In this document: piece after piece, positions 45,290-56,237 of the stretch
How positions within the stretch are numbered: the first letter of the stretch is position 1
Layout of the letters: every line of letters begins with the position of its first letter
Origin: Bradyrhizobium prioriisuperbiae
GTDB lineage: Bacteria > Pseudomonadota > Alphaproteobacteria > Rhizobiales > Xanthobacteraceae
Length of the DNA: 64,000 bases
Direction of reading: 5' to 3'
NCBI RefSeq assembly: GCF_032397745.1
Contig: NZ_CP135921.1
Coordinates: forward strand, 1,054,001 to 1,118,000
The notes under the pieces: model-generated
Databases searched by the model: none
Seen by the model: only the letters and a program-made list of their open reading frames with translations
What the model was told of the DNA's origin: nothing
Program-made: the position numbers and the translations under genes

Positions 45290-45586
45290 ATGGCCAAAAC
45301 GAAATTCCGCCCGCTGCATGACCGTGTCGTCGTCAAGCGCATCGACGCCGACGAAAAGACCAAGGGCGGCATCATCATCCCCGACTCCGCCAAGGAAAAG
45401 CCCTCCCAGGGCGAAGTCGTCGCCGTCGGCCCCGGTGGCCGCGACGAAGCCGGCAAGCTGACCCCGATCGACCTCAAGGCCGGCGACAAGGTGCTGTTCG
45501 GCAAGTGGTCGGGCACCGAGGTCAAGATCGATGGCGAGGACCTTCTGATCATGAAGGAAAGCGACATCATGGGCGTGCTGTCGTAA
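45290..45586 (+). CDS. groES: co-chaperonin GroES
   Basis: The 98-aa heptameric lid of the GroEL folding chamber. The start [15 protein letters not shown], the GroEL-binding mobile loop ([20 protein letters not shown], residues about 17-36), [10 protein letters not shown] and [19 protein letters not shown] are all present. It is the first gene of the operon, behind a TTGACA promoter and a CIRCE element. Confidence 0.98.
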   Translation: MAKTKFRPLHDRVVVKRIDADEKTKGGIIIPDSAKEKPSQGEVVAVGPGGRDEAGKLTPIDLKAGDKVLFGKWSGTEVKIDGEDLLIMKESDIMGVLS

Positions 45587-45599
45587 GCACGGGCTTTTT

Positions 45600-45642
45600 C
45601 CCCACCCTGACCGACAGTCTGCTGTCGTCGCGTGGGGTGGGG
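45600..45642 (+). promoter_or_regulatory. two-step hairpin between groES and groEL
   Basis: Outer arms CCCCACCC (45600-45607) and GGGTGGGG (45635-45642) with an inner CGACAG/CTGTCG stem (45612-45627). T residues precede and follow it. It could be a partial terminator or an RNA-processing site that adjusts the ratio of groES to groEL; heat-dependent cleavage between these genes is reported for Agrobacterium. Confidence 0.6.
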
Positions 45643-45732
45643 TTTCGTTTGATCCGATTCATTCACCGACTTGATCCTTCGAGATTCGGACACAGCGCCG
45701 CGTCTCGGGATCAAGACCATCATCAGGAGTAA

Positions 45733-47385
<1,653 letters not shown>

Positions 47386-47414
47386 GCCCGAACGCCCCCT
47401 TCCAATCGAACCTG

Positions 47415-47444
47415 CAAGGCCGCCTTCGGGCGGCCTTGTTTTTT
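47415..47444 (+). terminator. Rho-independent terminator of groESL
   Basis: CAAGGCCGCC, a TTCG tetraloop, GGCGGCCTTG and six T residues: a ten-base perfect stem. Confidence 0.96.
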
Positions 47445-47572
47445 GACCTAAGTTTGCCGCGGCGGCAGATTCGACGATCCCTGCAGCTCTGAACCGCAAA
47501 GAAATCACTCGCCTATTCAGCTCCATTTTGAGATTGTCGCCCCGCTAAAAAGCGAATCCCCTGAGGCATGAC

Positions 47573-48778
47573 ATGCGCGTGACGGGCCTTCACTCTCTGC
47601 TGATCCTTGCCACCGCATTCGGTGCGTCGCAGGCTTATGCCCAGGCCAAGAAGGATACCAAGGCGGCCCCGCCGGCCAATGAAGTCCGCTACTTCACCTC
47701 GATCGGCGGCATCATGGACGACCAGGCCGACAGCATCCTGAAAGAGACCCGCGCGGCGGGCAAAGTCACCGGCGCCGTGCTCGACGTCTGTTATCCGGCG
47801 ATCGGCAATCCCGACCGCAAGGATCGTTTTGTCGCAACGCTGACGGTGGACGGCCAGAAGCTGACCGGCACCACGCAAAGCATGGACGGCAAACAGCCGG
47901 TGACGGTCAATCTGCTGCGCAAGTCGTCCGGGAACGGCGTCAGTTTCGACGGCAAGGTCACCATCGGTCCCGGCACGTCCAATATCTCATCGGCCGACAA
48001 CACCGACATCAGCGAAAAGGAATTCAAGGAAGGCCAGGAAGCCGACGACGAAATCAGCGCGGCGCCTGCGGACTTCACCTCGGCCTCGCCGGAAGCCGTG
48101 GCGGTGCGCGTGAAGCCGGACGGCATTGCAGACTTCGTCAACAGCCTGCGCGGCCAGAACCTGGAGATTTCGCTGACCAGCCTGCTGCCGTCCTGCAGCG
48201 AGCTGCGCAAGGGCGAGCAGGTGATCCACATCAACATCGATCCGGAGCGGGCCACCGACTTTGTCGCCAAGATGAAATCGCACGCCGGCGTCATCGCCAG
48301 CGGCTGGACCAGCGGCAAGCTCGACATGGATCGCACGGTCCGCTTCGCCGCCGCCGACTGGCGCGACGGCAGCAAGGTCAACCGGGACAAGTTGACGGCA
48401 ACGATTTCCGCCGTGATGGCCAAGGCCCTGTCGGCCAAGGCGCTTGCTCCGACGTGGAACGACAGCACCGGTGAGATCAAGCTCACCTTCAAGCGCCCCC
48501 ACGCCGCGCTGCCCAGCCTCGGGCTGACGCAGACCATCGAATTCAGCGCAATGGCCACAAGCGACAAGCCGGGCGCCAGCGACAAGCTGCTGCTCTGGAT
48601 CGGCTTTCCCTCGATCACCACCACCGATGAAAGCTCCGGCGCCAAGCTGAAACTTTCTGACGCGTCGGACACCGGCGGAGAGGAAAGCGTGCCGGTTGAT
48701 GAGGGCGACACGGTCACGGCGATTGCGCGCGAGCTGAAGGCCCAGCGCTGGGATGCGGAAAACACCTCTTGGAAATAG
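47573..48778 (+). CDS. exported protein of unknown function
   Basis: A 401-aa protein with a signal peptide ending SQAYAQA. Beyond that, conserved-looking blocks include VCYPAIGNPDRKDRFVATLT, and ELRKGEQVIHINIDPERATDFV, with high content of beta-strand-type repeats and a charged C-terminus. No known catalytic motif or family was recognised. Its stop lies ten bases inside the following oxidoreductase gene, which implies the two are translated from one message. Confidence 0.7.
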   Translation: MRVTGLHSLLILATAFGASQAYAQAKKDTKAAPPANEVRYFTSIGGIMDDQADSILKETRAAGKVTGAVLDVCYPAIGNPDRKDRFVATLTVDGQKLTGTTQSMDGKQPVTVNLLRKSSGNGVSFDGKVTIGPGTSNISSADNTDISEKEFKEGQEADDEISAAPADFTSASPEAVAVRVKPDGIADFVNSLRGQNLEISLTSLLPSCSELRKGEQVIHINIDPERATDFVAKMKSHAGVIASGWTSGKLDMDRTVRFAAADWRDGSKVNRDKLTATISAVMAKALSAKALAPTWNDSTGEIKLTFKRPHAALPSLGLTQTIEFSAMATSDKPGASDKLLLWIGFPSITTTDESSGAKLKLSDASDTGGEESVPVDEGDTVTAIARELKAQRWDAENTSWK

Positions 48779-50268
48779 CGCCATCCCGCTTGCCATCGCG
48801 TTATGATGTGGTCGTCGTCGGCGCCGGCCTTGGCGGACTGACGGCGGCGGCGATTCTCGCACGCGCGGGACGCAAGGTCCTGGTCATCGAGCGCAGCAAT
48901 TCGGTCGGCGGCGCCGCATCGAGCTACAAGGTCGGCGACCTGTTCGTCGAAGGCTCGCTGCACGAGACCGGCAATCCGCGCGATCCCCGCGATCCCAAAC
49001 ATGAGGTGCTGACACGCGCCGGCGTGCGCGACGCCGTGACATGGACACCAACCGGCGCGTTCTACGAGGTGCGCGGCGGACCGATTGCAACACCGCTGAC
49101 GCTGCCCGACAGTTTCGACGGCGCGCGCGAGGCGCTGCATCGTCGTTTTCCGGAAGCCCGCGATAGCATCGACCAAATCCTTAAAGAGCTGGAACTGGCC
49201 GCAGCGTCAACCGTGCGCAGCCAGGACAGCGGCGATCGCGACACCCTGCAGCAGAAACTTGATCGCGCGTTCGGCGACAACGAAGCGGTCAAATGCGCCC
49301 TGGCTGCCAACCTCTGCTACTATCACGACGATCCGGCGACGTTATCGTGGGCCTTCTTTGCGCAGGCCCAGGGCCAGTATCTCCTCAACGGCGCCTGCTT
49401 CGTCCATGGCGGCTCGCAACGGCTATCGAGCGCGCTGGCGCGTGCGATCCGGACGGCCGGTGGTGAAGTGGCGCTGCGCCGGAATGTGACGGCCCTCGCC
49501 CTCGCTCCCGGACCGGACGGCGGTTATCTCGTCAGCCACACCGCAAAGGACGGCAGCGGCCCGCAGACGGTCGCGGCCTCGCGCGTTGTCAGCAATGCGG
49601 CGCCGGAGATGACGGCGGCCCTGCTGCCGCAGGACCACGCGACGCGGCTGCGCGATCACTATGCGAAGCAACCGCTGTCGATCTCGCTGTTCGCGCTGAC
49701 GCTGGGACTGTCGCAACCGCCACGCAGCTTTGGCGTGAGCAGTTACTCCACCCAACTGCTGCCCCCCTGGATGACGCGCCTGGCGGATTACGCACAGGCC
49801 GCAGCGCTGCTGGCCGATGAACCGACGGAGCGGATGCCGCCGCTGGCGATCGTGGACTATGCGGCGATCGACTCCGGTGTGCCCGCGCCGCCCCATGTGC
49901 TGTCGATCATCGGGCCGGACCGGCTGTCGAACTGGGATGCAGCCGACTACGAGGTCTATCGCGCCAAGCGTGCGCGCTGGCAGGACGCCATCATCCACTA
50001 TCTCGACAGTCATTTTCCCGGTCTTGCGGGAGCTGTGACCGCGACATCGTTCAACACCGCGCTGTCGGTGCGGCAGTATCTGGGCGCGTCCGAGGGGGCG
50101 GTCTACGGCTTCGCGCCGATGCCACCGGCAGCCGATACACCGGTGCGTTCACCGCGCACACCGATCACCGGGCTCTATCTGTCCTCGGCCTATGCAAACG
50201 CCGGCGGCTACACCGGCGTGATCCAGGGGGCCGCGGACTGTGCGGATCTCATCCTGAGCGAAGGATGA
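48769..50268 (+). CDS. phytoene-desaturase-like FAD oxidoreductase
   Basis: A 499-aa flavoprotein of the NAD(P)/FAD-dependent COG1233 group. The dinucleotide site DVVVVGAGLGGLTAAAILAR is followed by VIERSNSVGGAASSYKVGD, and the C-terminal GLYLSSAYANAGGYTGVIQG binds FAD. Family members include carotenoid desaturases, retinol saturases and many unassigned enzymes; no carotenoid gene cluster is near. The start is a TTG overlapping the previous gene; a second in-frame TTG lies at 48790. Substrate unknown. Confidence 0.8.
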   Translation: MEIAPSRLPSRYDVVVVGAGLGGLTAAAILARAGRKVLVIERSNSVGGAASSYKVGDLFVEGSLHETGNPRDPRDPKHEVLTRAGVRDAVTWTPTGAFYEVRGGPIATPLTLPDSFDGAREALHRRFPEARDSIDQILKELELAAASTVRSQDSGDRDTLQQKLDRAFGDNEAVKCALAANLCYYHDDPATLSWAFFAQAQGQYLLNGACFVHGGSQRLSSALARAIRTAGGEVALRRNVTALALAPGPDGGYLVSHTAKDGSGPQTVAASRVVSNAAPEMTAALLPQDHATRLRDHYAKQPLSISLFALTLGLSQPPRSFGVSSYSTQLLPPWMTRLADYAQAAALLADEPTERMPPLAIVDYAAIDSGVPAPPHVLSIIGPDRLSNWDAADYEVYRAKRARWQDAIIHYLDSHFPGLAGAVTATSFNTALSVRQYLGASEGAVYGFAPMPPAADTPVRSPRTPITGLYLSSAYANAGGYTGVIQGAADCADLILSEG

Positions 50269-50271
50269 CGC

Positions 50272-50688
50272 TCAGTTCGAATTGAGATGAAAGCGCAACG
50301 TCCTGGCGCCGATGAACGAGATATAATCGCCCTGCCGCTTCCAATTGGTCGCCTCGCTGAGCGTCGCGATCAGCGCATCGTCCAGTTGCGCCTTGTCCGG
50401 CGGACATGCGCGTTCTTCCATCGCACCCGGCACGAACACGATGGTCTCGCCCGCCACCGAAAACTGGCCACGGCCGCCCTTGCACCACAGCTCGATGCGG
50501 GTTTCGCCGCGATCACCGATTTCAAGCGAGGGCACGCGTTTCGAGCCGGGCAACGGCCTGACGTCGAGGGTCATCTCCTGCCCGAACGGAAAGTCCTGGG
50601 CCTGCGCACGCGGCGCAGCGACGAGAACACCAATCGAGATCGAGATACATGCAGCAAGTGCCGAAAAAGATCGTCTGGAAAAGGTCAT
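50272..50688 (-). CDS. small exported protein, META/HslJ-like C-terminal half
   Basis: A 138-aa protein: signal peptide to AQAQ at about residue 31, then RIELWCKGGRGQFSVAGETI and ACPPDKAQLDDALIATLSEA, and YISFIGARTLRFHLN at the end. The last 60 residues resemble META/HslJ domains found in small envelope proteins. The assignment is by look only. It converges with the oxidoreductase gene. Confidence 0.65.
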   Translation of the reverse strand: MTFSRRSFSALAACISISIGVLVAAPRAQAQDFPFGQEMTLDVRPLPGSKRVPSLEIGDRGETRIELWCKGGRGQFSVAGETIVFVPGAMEERACPPDKAQLDDALIATLSEATNWKRQGDYISFIGARTLRFHLNSN

Positions 50689-50796
50689 GACAATATCTCA
50701 CCGGTTCGTATCCGCATTGGCGCTCCGCTTTAGCCAAGAAACTGCGTCGTTTTAGCGACACGCCCTTTCCGGAAGCAGAGCGCTCCACATAAGGAA

Positions 50797-50822
50797 ATCC
50801 CCGCGACACAAGCCGCGGGGAT
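50797..50822 (-). terminator. terminator of the lactate permease gene
   Basis: On the minus strand ATCCCCGCG pairs with CGCGGGGAT and is followed by TTCCTTAT. The hairpin begins 25 bases after the lctP stop. Confidence 0.8.
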
Positions 50823-50846
50823 CATCCTGGGAGAATCGATGCGGAC

Positions 50847-52511
50847 CTACTTCAGCACCATCTCCGTGAATGGATACACATAGGCCTGCAGCATCACGAA
50901 AAGGCCGACCAGGCAGGCCAATGCGATCGAATGCCAGAACACGAAGCGCAGGATGGTGCCTTCGTGACCGAACCAGTTGGTCGCCGTCGAGGCCACGACG
51001 ATCGACTGCGCGTCGATCATCTTGCCCATGACGCCACCCGAGGAGTTCGCCGCCCCCATCAGGATCGGTGACAGCCCCAGTTGCTCCGAGGTGATCTTCT
51101 GCAGGTTGCCAAACAGGATGTTCGACGCGGTGTCCGATCCGGTCAGCGCGACACCCAACCAGCCAAGCAGCGTGCCGAAGAAAGGATACAGCACGCCGGT
51201 AGCGGCGAAGGCGAGACCGAGCGTGGCATCGAGACCCGACAGCCGGGTCAGCGTGCCGATCGCCAGCATCGCCGAGATCGTGATCAGCGAATAGCAGCAC
51301 AGTTTGAGCGTGCGGCCGTAGATGCCGACCATCTTGCCCGGCGAGATTCCCATGATGAAGCCGGAGATGATGGCCGCAATCAGCATGCCCGATCCGGTAA
51401 ACGACAGATACTGGAACAGGAACTGGGCTCGCTCAGGCGTCGGCTTGGGAACGACAGGCGCGACCTTCATGATGATCTTATCGAGATCCGGAACGTCATA
51501 GTTCCAGCTGAAGATCGGATTCACTGCGGCCTTGAACCAGCCGGTGCCCCAGATCAGCAGGATAGCGCAAAGGATGATCCATGGCAGCAACGCCGACCAG
51601 AGTTCGGCCTGGGTCAACGGCGTCTTGTCCATCGCCTTGGCGGGCGGCGCGGATGCGGCGGAGTCGTCCCGTGTGCGCAGGGCCGGCGACAGCCACAAGG
51701 TCTTGGGTTGCCAAATCCTGAGGAAGCCGATCAGACAGGCCATCGAGATCAGCGAGGCGCCGATGTCGACGATCCAGGGATTGATGTAGTTCGAAATCAG
51801 GAACTGCGGAACGGCGAACGACACACCGGTCACCAGAATCGCTGGCCAGACCTCCTTCATGCCTTTCCATCCGGCGAACGCCCACACCACCCAGAACGGC
51901 ACGATCAGCGAAAAGACCGGCAGCTGCCGCCCGACCATCGCACCGAGAATATAGGGATCGAGGCCGGTCACCGTCGCCAGCCCCTGAATCGGGGTGCCGA
52001 GCGCACCGTAAGCGACGGGCGCGGTGTTGGCGATCAGCGACAGGCCGGACGCCGCGAGCGGCGAGAAGCCGAGCCCGATCAGGATCGCACCGGTGATCGC
52101 CACCGGCGTGCCGAATCCGGACGCTCCTTCGAAAAACGCGCCGAACGAGAACGCGATCAGCAACAGCTGCAGCCGCCGGTCGACCGTGACGCCGCCGACC
52201 GCACGCTTGAGCAATTCAAACCGGCCGGTAGACAGCGTCAGCTGGTACATGAAGATGACGTTCAACACGATCCAGCCAATCGGGAAGAAACCGGAGACGG
52301 CGCCGAGAATGGTGGCGCGGATCGACAGTCCGGCCGGCATCGTGAAAATGAAGATCGCCACAAGATTGGCGACGATCAGCGCGATAATCGCCGCAATATG
52401 GGCTTTGACCTTGTTGGTCGCGATCAAGACCAACAGCGTGACCACGGGAATCGCGGCGGCGATAGTCGACAGAGCCGAATTTCCGAGCGGATTATAAATT
52501 TGATTCCACAT
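50847..52511 (-). CDS. lctP: L-lactate permease
   Basis: A 554-aa LctP-family transporter with about 13 membrane helices, which brings L-lactate (and often glycolate) into the cell by proton symport. Conserved stretches include SGFGTPVAITGAIL near the middle, NTAPVAYGALGTPI, and GSDTASNILFGNLQK followed by NSSGGVMGKMID near the C-terminus. ATG at 52511 has GGGGAG upstream; one five codons earlier has none. Being alone and near glcDEF in this region it may serve lactate and glycolate use. Confidence 0.93.
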   Translation of the reverse strand: MWNQIYNPLGNSALSTIAAAIPVVTLLVLIATNKVKAHIAAIIALIVANLVAIFIFTMPAGLSIRATILGAVSGFFPIGWIVLNVIFMYQLTLSTGRFELLKRAVGGVTVDRRLQLLLIAFSFGAFFEGASGFGTPVAITGAILIGLGFSPLAASGLSLIANTAPVAYGALGTPIQGLATVTGLDPYILGAMVGRQLPVFSLIVPFWVVWAFAGWKGMKEVWPAILVTGVSFAVPQFLISNYINPWIVDIGASLISMACLIGFLRIWQPKTLWLSPALRTRDDSAASAPPAKAMDKTPLTQAELWSALLPWIILCAILLIWGTGWFKAAVNPIFSWNYDVPDLDKIIMKVAPVVPKPTPERAQFLFQYLSFTGSGMLIAAIISGFIMGISPGKMVGIYGRTLKLCCYSLITISAMLAIGTLTRLSGLDATLGLAFAATGVLYPFFGTLLGWLGVALTGSDTASNILFGNLQKITSEQLGLSPILMGAANSSGGVMGKMIDAQSIVVASTATNWFGHEGTILRFVFWHSIALACLVGLFVMLQAYVYPFTEMVLK

Positions 52512-52806
52512 CGTTTTTCTCCCCACGCATTTTTGATTCGCCCGACCGGCGTGGCTGGTCGAAACGATTTTGGGGTGATGCGGAAATCAGTGCAGATGGG
52601 CACCGGCCAACCACCTGGTCATGCCTGTATGGAGCCCGTCTTTGTTGGTTGATGTCTCGCTCCCCAGCCGTCGGCCCCATGCTAGGGTCTTAACGAAGGT
52701 CTGGACAAGATGTCGCACACCCCATGTCCTGCGACTTTAGTCGCATGGCGGTAAATTCTACTGTTATTTCATGGCTTTGTGGCCCATCCCCCGGAGATAT
52801 CAATCT

Positions 52807-54549
52807 GTGAATAGCATCGGCTCGACGCTCACGACCATCTGGCGGATCGCCGCCCCGTACTTTCGCTCCGAGGACAAATGGGCCGGCCGGGCCCTGCTCG
52901 CCGCGGTGGTGCTGATCGAACTGGGGACCGTGGCCATCGATGTGCTGCTGAACCAGTGGCGCAACCGCTTTTACAACGCCCTGCAGGAGCACAACTGGGA
53001 CAACTTCGTCAGCGAGCTGATCTATTTCAGCGTGGTCGTGACCATCTTCATCGCCATCGCGGTGTATCAGCTCTACCTCAACCAGTGGCTGCAGATCCGC
53101 TGGCGCAAATGGATGACGGAAAACTATCTCGGCGATTGGCTCGCCAACGCCAATCACTACCGGATGCAGCTGCAGGGCGATGCCGCCGACAACCCGGACC
53201 AGCGCATGACCGACGACGTCAAACTGTTCGTCGATCGCACCCTCAATATCGGCCTCGGTGTGCTGAACGCGGTGGTCACCCTGGTCTCGTTCGTGGTGAT
53301 CCTGTGGGGTCTCTCCATGGCCGCACCGCTGCATCTGTTCGGGAGTGAGGTGTCGATTCCCGGCTATCTGGTATGGGCCGCGCTGCTTTATTCGGTGCTG
53401 GGAACCTGGCTCACCCACCTCATCGGTCGCCCCCTTGTGGGACTGGACTTCCGCCAGCAGCAATTCGAGGCGGACTTCCGCTTCAATCTGGTCCGGGTGC
53501 GCGAAAATGCCGAGCAGATCGCGCTGCTGAAGGGCGAGCCTGTGGAGCGCGAACGCCTGCTCAAACGGTTCGGCGCCGTCGTCGACAACTGGCTCGGCAT
53601 CATGAGCCGCACCAAGAAGATCACGGCCTTCACCGCCAGCTACGGGCAGGCGGCGGTGATCTTCCCGTACGTCCTGGTGGCGCCCGCCTATTTTGCCAAC
53701 AAGACCCAACTCGGCGGCATGATGCAGGCCGCCTCCGCTTTTGGCAGCGTCCAGGGCGCGCTGTCGTTTTTCATCAGCGCCTATCGATCACTGGCGGAGT
53801 GGCAGGCGGTGATCCAGCGACTGGACGGCTTCAGCCACACCGTGGCCGAAGCCAAGGGTCTTGCGTCCCAGCCAGACGGCCTTCATGTCGTGACCGATAG
53901 CGGTCGCGATATCCATCTCGACAAACTGACGGTCGCGCTGCCGCATGATCGGCCGCTGGTTTCGGTGAACGGTTTCCGGGTGCGCCCGAGCGAGCGGGTG
54001 CTGGTGACCGGCCCGTCGGGCGCCGGCAAGTCGACACTGTTCCGTGCGATCGCCGGCATCTGGCCGTTCGGCAAGGGGACGATTTCGATTCCCGCCGGCG
54101 CGAAGATGATGATGCTGCCGCAACGCCCCTATTTCCCGGTCGATACGCTGCAGGCGGCGATCGCCTATCCATCACGAAGCGACAGCTATCCGGCCGACCG
54201 GCTCCGGACCGTGCTGACGCAGGTGGGACTTCCGGCGCTGGCCTCGCGGCTTGGCGAGGAAGCCCACTGGAACCGGATGCTGTCGCTTGGCGAACAGCAA
54301 CGGCTCGGCGTCGCCCGGGCTCTGCTCGAAGCGCCGGACTATCTGTTCCTGGATGAGGCCACCGCCTCGCTGGACGAGCCGTCGGAAGCCGCGCTCTATC
54401 GGTTGCTGCAAGATCAGCTTCCCGCCACCACCATTGTCTCAATCGGCCATCGCGCCACGCTCGATGCCTTCCATCAGCGCAAGGTCGGCCTGATCAAGAC
54501 CGGGGACACGTTCGTGTTGCAGGACAGCGGCGGGGAGGCGAAGCTCTAG
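52807..54549 (+). CDS. BacA/YddA-type ABC exporter (fused membrane and ATPase domains)
   Basis: The protein has an SbmA/BacA-like membrane domain (residues about 20-300, ABC_membrane_2, with LNQWRNRFYNALQEHNWDNF and WMTENYLGDWLAN) fused to an ATPase half: Walker A GPSGAGKST, signature LSLGEQQRLG, Walker B YLFLDEATASLDE, and an H-loop His in SIGHRAT. The family includes YddA/ExsE and rhizobial BclA, which imports peptides. The GTG at 52807 has GGAG upstream and is preferred over the ATG at 52771. The stop codon lies in a dispersed repeat. The role could be antimicrobial peptide or vitamin B12-type transport. Confidence 0.87.
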   Translation: MNSIGSTLTTIWRIAAPYFRSEDKWAGRALLAAVVLIELGTVAIDVLLNQWRNRFYNALQEHNWDNFVSELIYFSVVVTIFIAIAVYQLYLNQWLQIRWRKWMTENYLGDWLANANHYRMQLQGDAADNPDQRMTDDVKLFVDRTLNIGLGVLNAVVTLVSFVVILWGLSMAAPLHLFGSEVSIPGYLVWAALLYSVLGTWLTHLIGRPLVGLDFRQQQFEADFRFNLVRVRENAEQIALLKGEPVERERLLKRFGAVVDNWLGIMSRTKKITAFTASYGQAAVIFPYVLVAPAYFANKTQLGGMMQAASAFGSVQGALSFFISAYRSLAEWQAVIQRLDGFSHTVAEAKGLASQPDGLHVVTDSGRDIHLDKLTVALPHDRPLVSVNGFRVRPSERVLVTGPSGAGKSTLFRAIAGIWPFGKGTISIPAGAKMMMLPQRPYFPVDTLQAAIAYPSRSDSYPADRLRTVLTQVGLPALASRLGEEAHWNRMLSLGEQQRLGVARALLEAPDYLFLDEATASLDEPSEAALYRLLQDQLPATTIVSIGHRATLDAFHQRKVGLIKTGDTFVLQDSGGEAKL

Positions 54550-54669
54550 ATTCTTGTTTTGACGCGTTTTCTTCACGCGAACCGGTATCCACTTCGCTCG
54601 AAAACGCTCTAGATTCTTGTTTTGACGCGTTTTCTTCGCGCAAACCGGTGTCCACTTCGCTGGAAAATG
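54544..54669. repeat. family B repeat, two tandem copies
   Basis: Two copies in direct tandem with a 63-base period (54544-54606; 54607-54669), starting CTCTAGATTCTTG and ending CGCTCGAAAACG or a close variant. The first copy supplies the TAG stop of the ABC transporter gene. Copies 1 and 2 differ at a few bases (ACGCGAACC versus GCGCAAACC). Confidence 0.85.
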
Positions 54670-54694
54670 CTCCAAGGCGAAAAACGTCCAAGAC

Positions 54695-56032
54695 CTACAA
54701 TGTCAGACCGGGGATCGGCTTCTCGCGCGGTTCCCGGTCCGCGTGGGTTTTGAGGAACGATTTCGCCAGCGCATGATAGAGCCCTTCGGGCACAACCATC
54801 TTCGACGCCGCATTGGCGATCAACGCTGCCGCCATCAGCGGGATCACCATCGCGTGGTCGTTGGTCATCTCGGAGGTGATGACGAACGAGGTGATCGGCG
54901 CCTGCACCACCCCGGTCAGATAGGACACCATGCCGATCAGCACCAGCGCGCCGATCGGCACATGGGTAAAGACCAGGCTCAGATCCGACGCGAGGCCCGC
55001 GCCGATGGCGAGCGACGGCGCGAAGATGCCACCGGGGATGCCGCTGATCGCCGACAGCAGCGTGGCCGCGAGTTTCCAGGGGCCGAAGGCATGATCGACG
55101 GAACTGGTGGCATGGATGATGGCGCGCGCCTGCTCGTAGCCGGTGCCATAGACATGGTCGTGGCTGGCCAACCCGCATAGCGCCACCCCGAGCCCGCACA
55201 GCATGGCAAAGACCACCGGATGCTGCTTGATCCAGGCCCCGACCACACCGGGAAGTCCCCGGGCGAACAGGATCAGGATCCGGCTGAACAGGCCGCCCGC
55301 CAGGCCGCAGAGCACGGCGCACACCGGCACCACGATCCAGGCGCCGCCGAGCGGCAGCACCGCGGCGGTCGATCCGAAATAGTTGTAGTCCCCGACAACC
55401 GCGAGCGAGGTCAGACCGGCGGCGATCACCGCGCCAATGATCAGGCCGCTGGTCCGCATCTCGAACGAGCGACTCATTTCCTCGATTCCGAACACGATGC
55501 CGGCGAGCGGCGTGTTGAAGGCGGCAGCTACGCCAGCGGCCGCACCCGCCAGCAGAAATCCGGGTTGCCGGAATGGCGCCCACCGGCCGATCGCGAACAT
55601 GATCGAGCCGCCGACCTGCACCGTCGGCCCCTCACGGCCGGTTGAGGCACCGCACAGCAGGCCGACCGTCATCACAATGATCTTGCCCAGCGCCACGCGC
55701 AACGACACCAGCGGCGCCCTGGCCTCCTGGTCCGGCAATCGCAAGGCTGCAATCACCTGCGGGATGCCGCTGCCCTGCGAGTTGGGGAACACCCTGACGG
55801 CCAGCCACAGCGCAAGACCGAACCCCAACGGGGTGACGAGCAGAGCCAGATAGGGCGAAAGGCTCAACACGCGACCGAACGCGGCCTGGGCATAGTCGGC
55901 GAGGAAGGCCATCAGGATGGCCGCAAGGCCGACGGCGATGCCGCCGAACAGGAACAAAGTCCGGCGCATCCAGCGCTTCAACGCGATCCTGGAACGAACA
56001 CCCCAATGAGCGGCGTGGCGGCTGAAACTCAT
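54695..56032 (-). CDS. ClC-family chloride/proton antiporter
   Basis: A 445-aa ClC protein. The selectivity-filter motifs GSGIPQ, GREGPTVQ with the gating Glu (equivalent of ClcA E148) and GIFAPSLAIGAG are in the right order. A Glu in GIEEMSRSF corresponds to the proton-path Glu203 of ClcA, so exchange rather than a simple channel is expected. No CBS domain. Likely useful in acid resistance. Symbol clcA is not used because orthology is unsure. Confidence 0.9.
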   Translation of the reverse strand: MSFSRHAAHWGVRSRIALKRWMRRTLFLFGGIAVGLAAILMAFLADYAQAAFGRVLSLSPYLALLVTPLGFGLALWLAVRVFPNSQGSGIPQVIAALRLPDQEARAPLVSLRVALGKIIVMTVGLLCGASTGREGPTVQVGGSIMFAIGRWAPFRQPGFLLAGAAAGVAAAFNTPLAGIVFGIEEMSRSFEMRTSGLIIGAVIAAGLTSLAVVGDYNYFGSTAAVLPLGGAWIVVPVCAVLCGLAGGLFSRILILFARGLPGVVGAWIKQHPVVFAMLCGLGVALCGLASHDHVYGTGYEQARAIIHATSSVDHAFGPWKLAATLLSAISGIPGGIFAPSLAIGAGLASDLSLVFTHVPIGALVLIGMVSYLTGVVQAPITSFVITSEMTNDHAMVIPLMAAALIANAASKMVVPEGLYHALAKSFLKTHADREPREKPIPGLTL

Positions 56033-56181
56033 GCAAACGGGTCTAGCAATTGGCGGGCGTGAAGGCCCGTAAAATGCGCGGCATGCGGCGGCAACTCACG
56101 AGATCTCGGATTATGATCAAGCTATTGAACCAGCCCGACTTTCCAGCGGTCCAAAATCATTGTCCCGGTCAACGGTCACGG

Positions 56182-56216
56182 CAAAACAAAAGGGCGGCAG
56201 ATTGCTCTGCCGCCCA
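56182..56216 (-). terminator. terminator of the TorF-type porin gene
   Basis: On the minus strand GGGCGGCAG pairs with CTGCCGCCC and is followed by TTTTGTTTTG. It lies about 20 bases past the porin stop. Confidence 0.93.
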
Positions 56217-56237
56217 TGTTGGTCCGTGGAGGAGGAC

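Noticed and set aside
51081..52652. 523-codon plus-strand frame
   Set aside because: Opposite L-lactate permease; charged, low-hydrophobicity product with no family.
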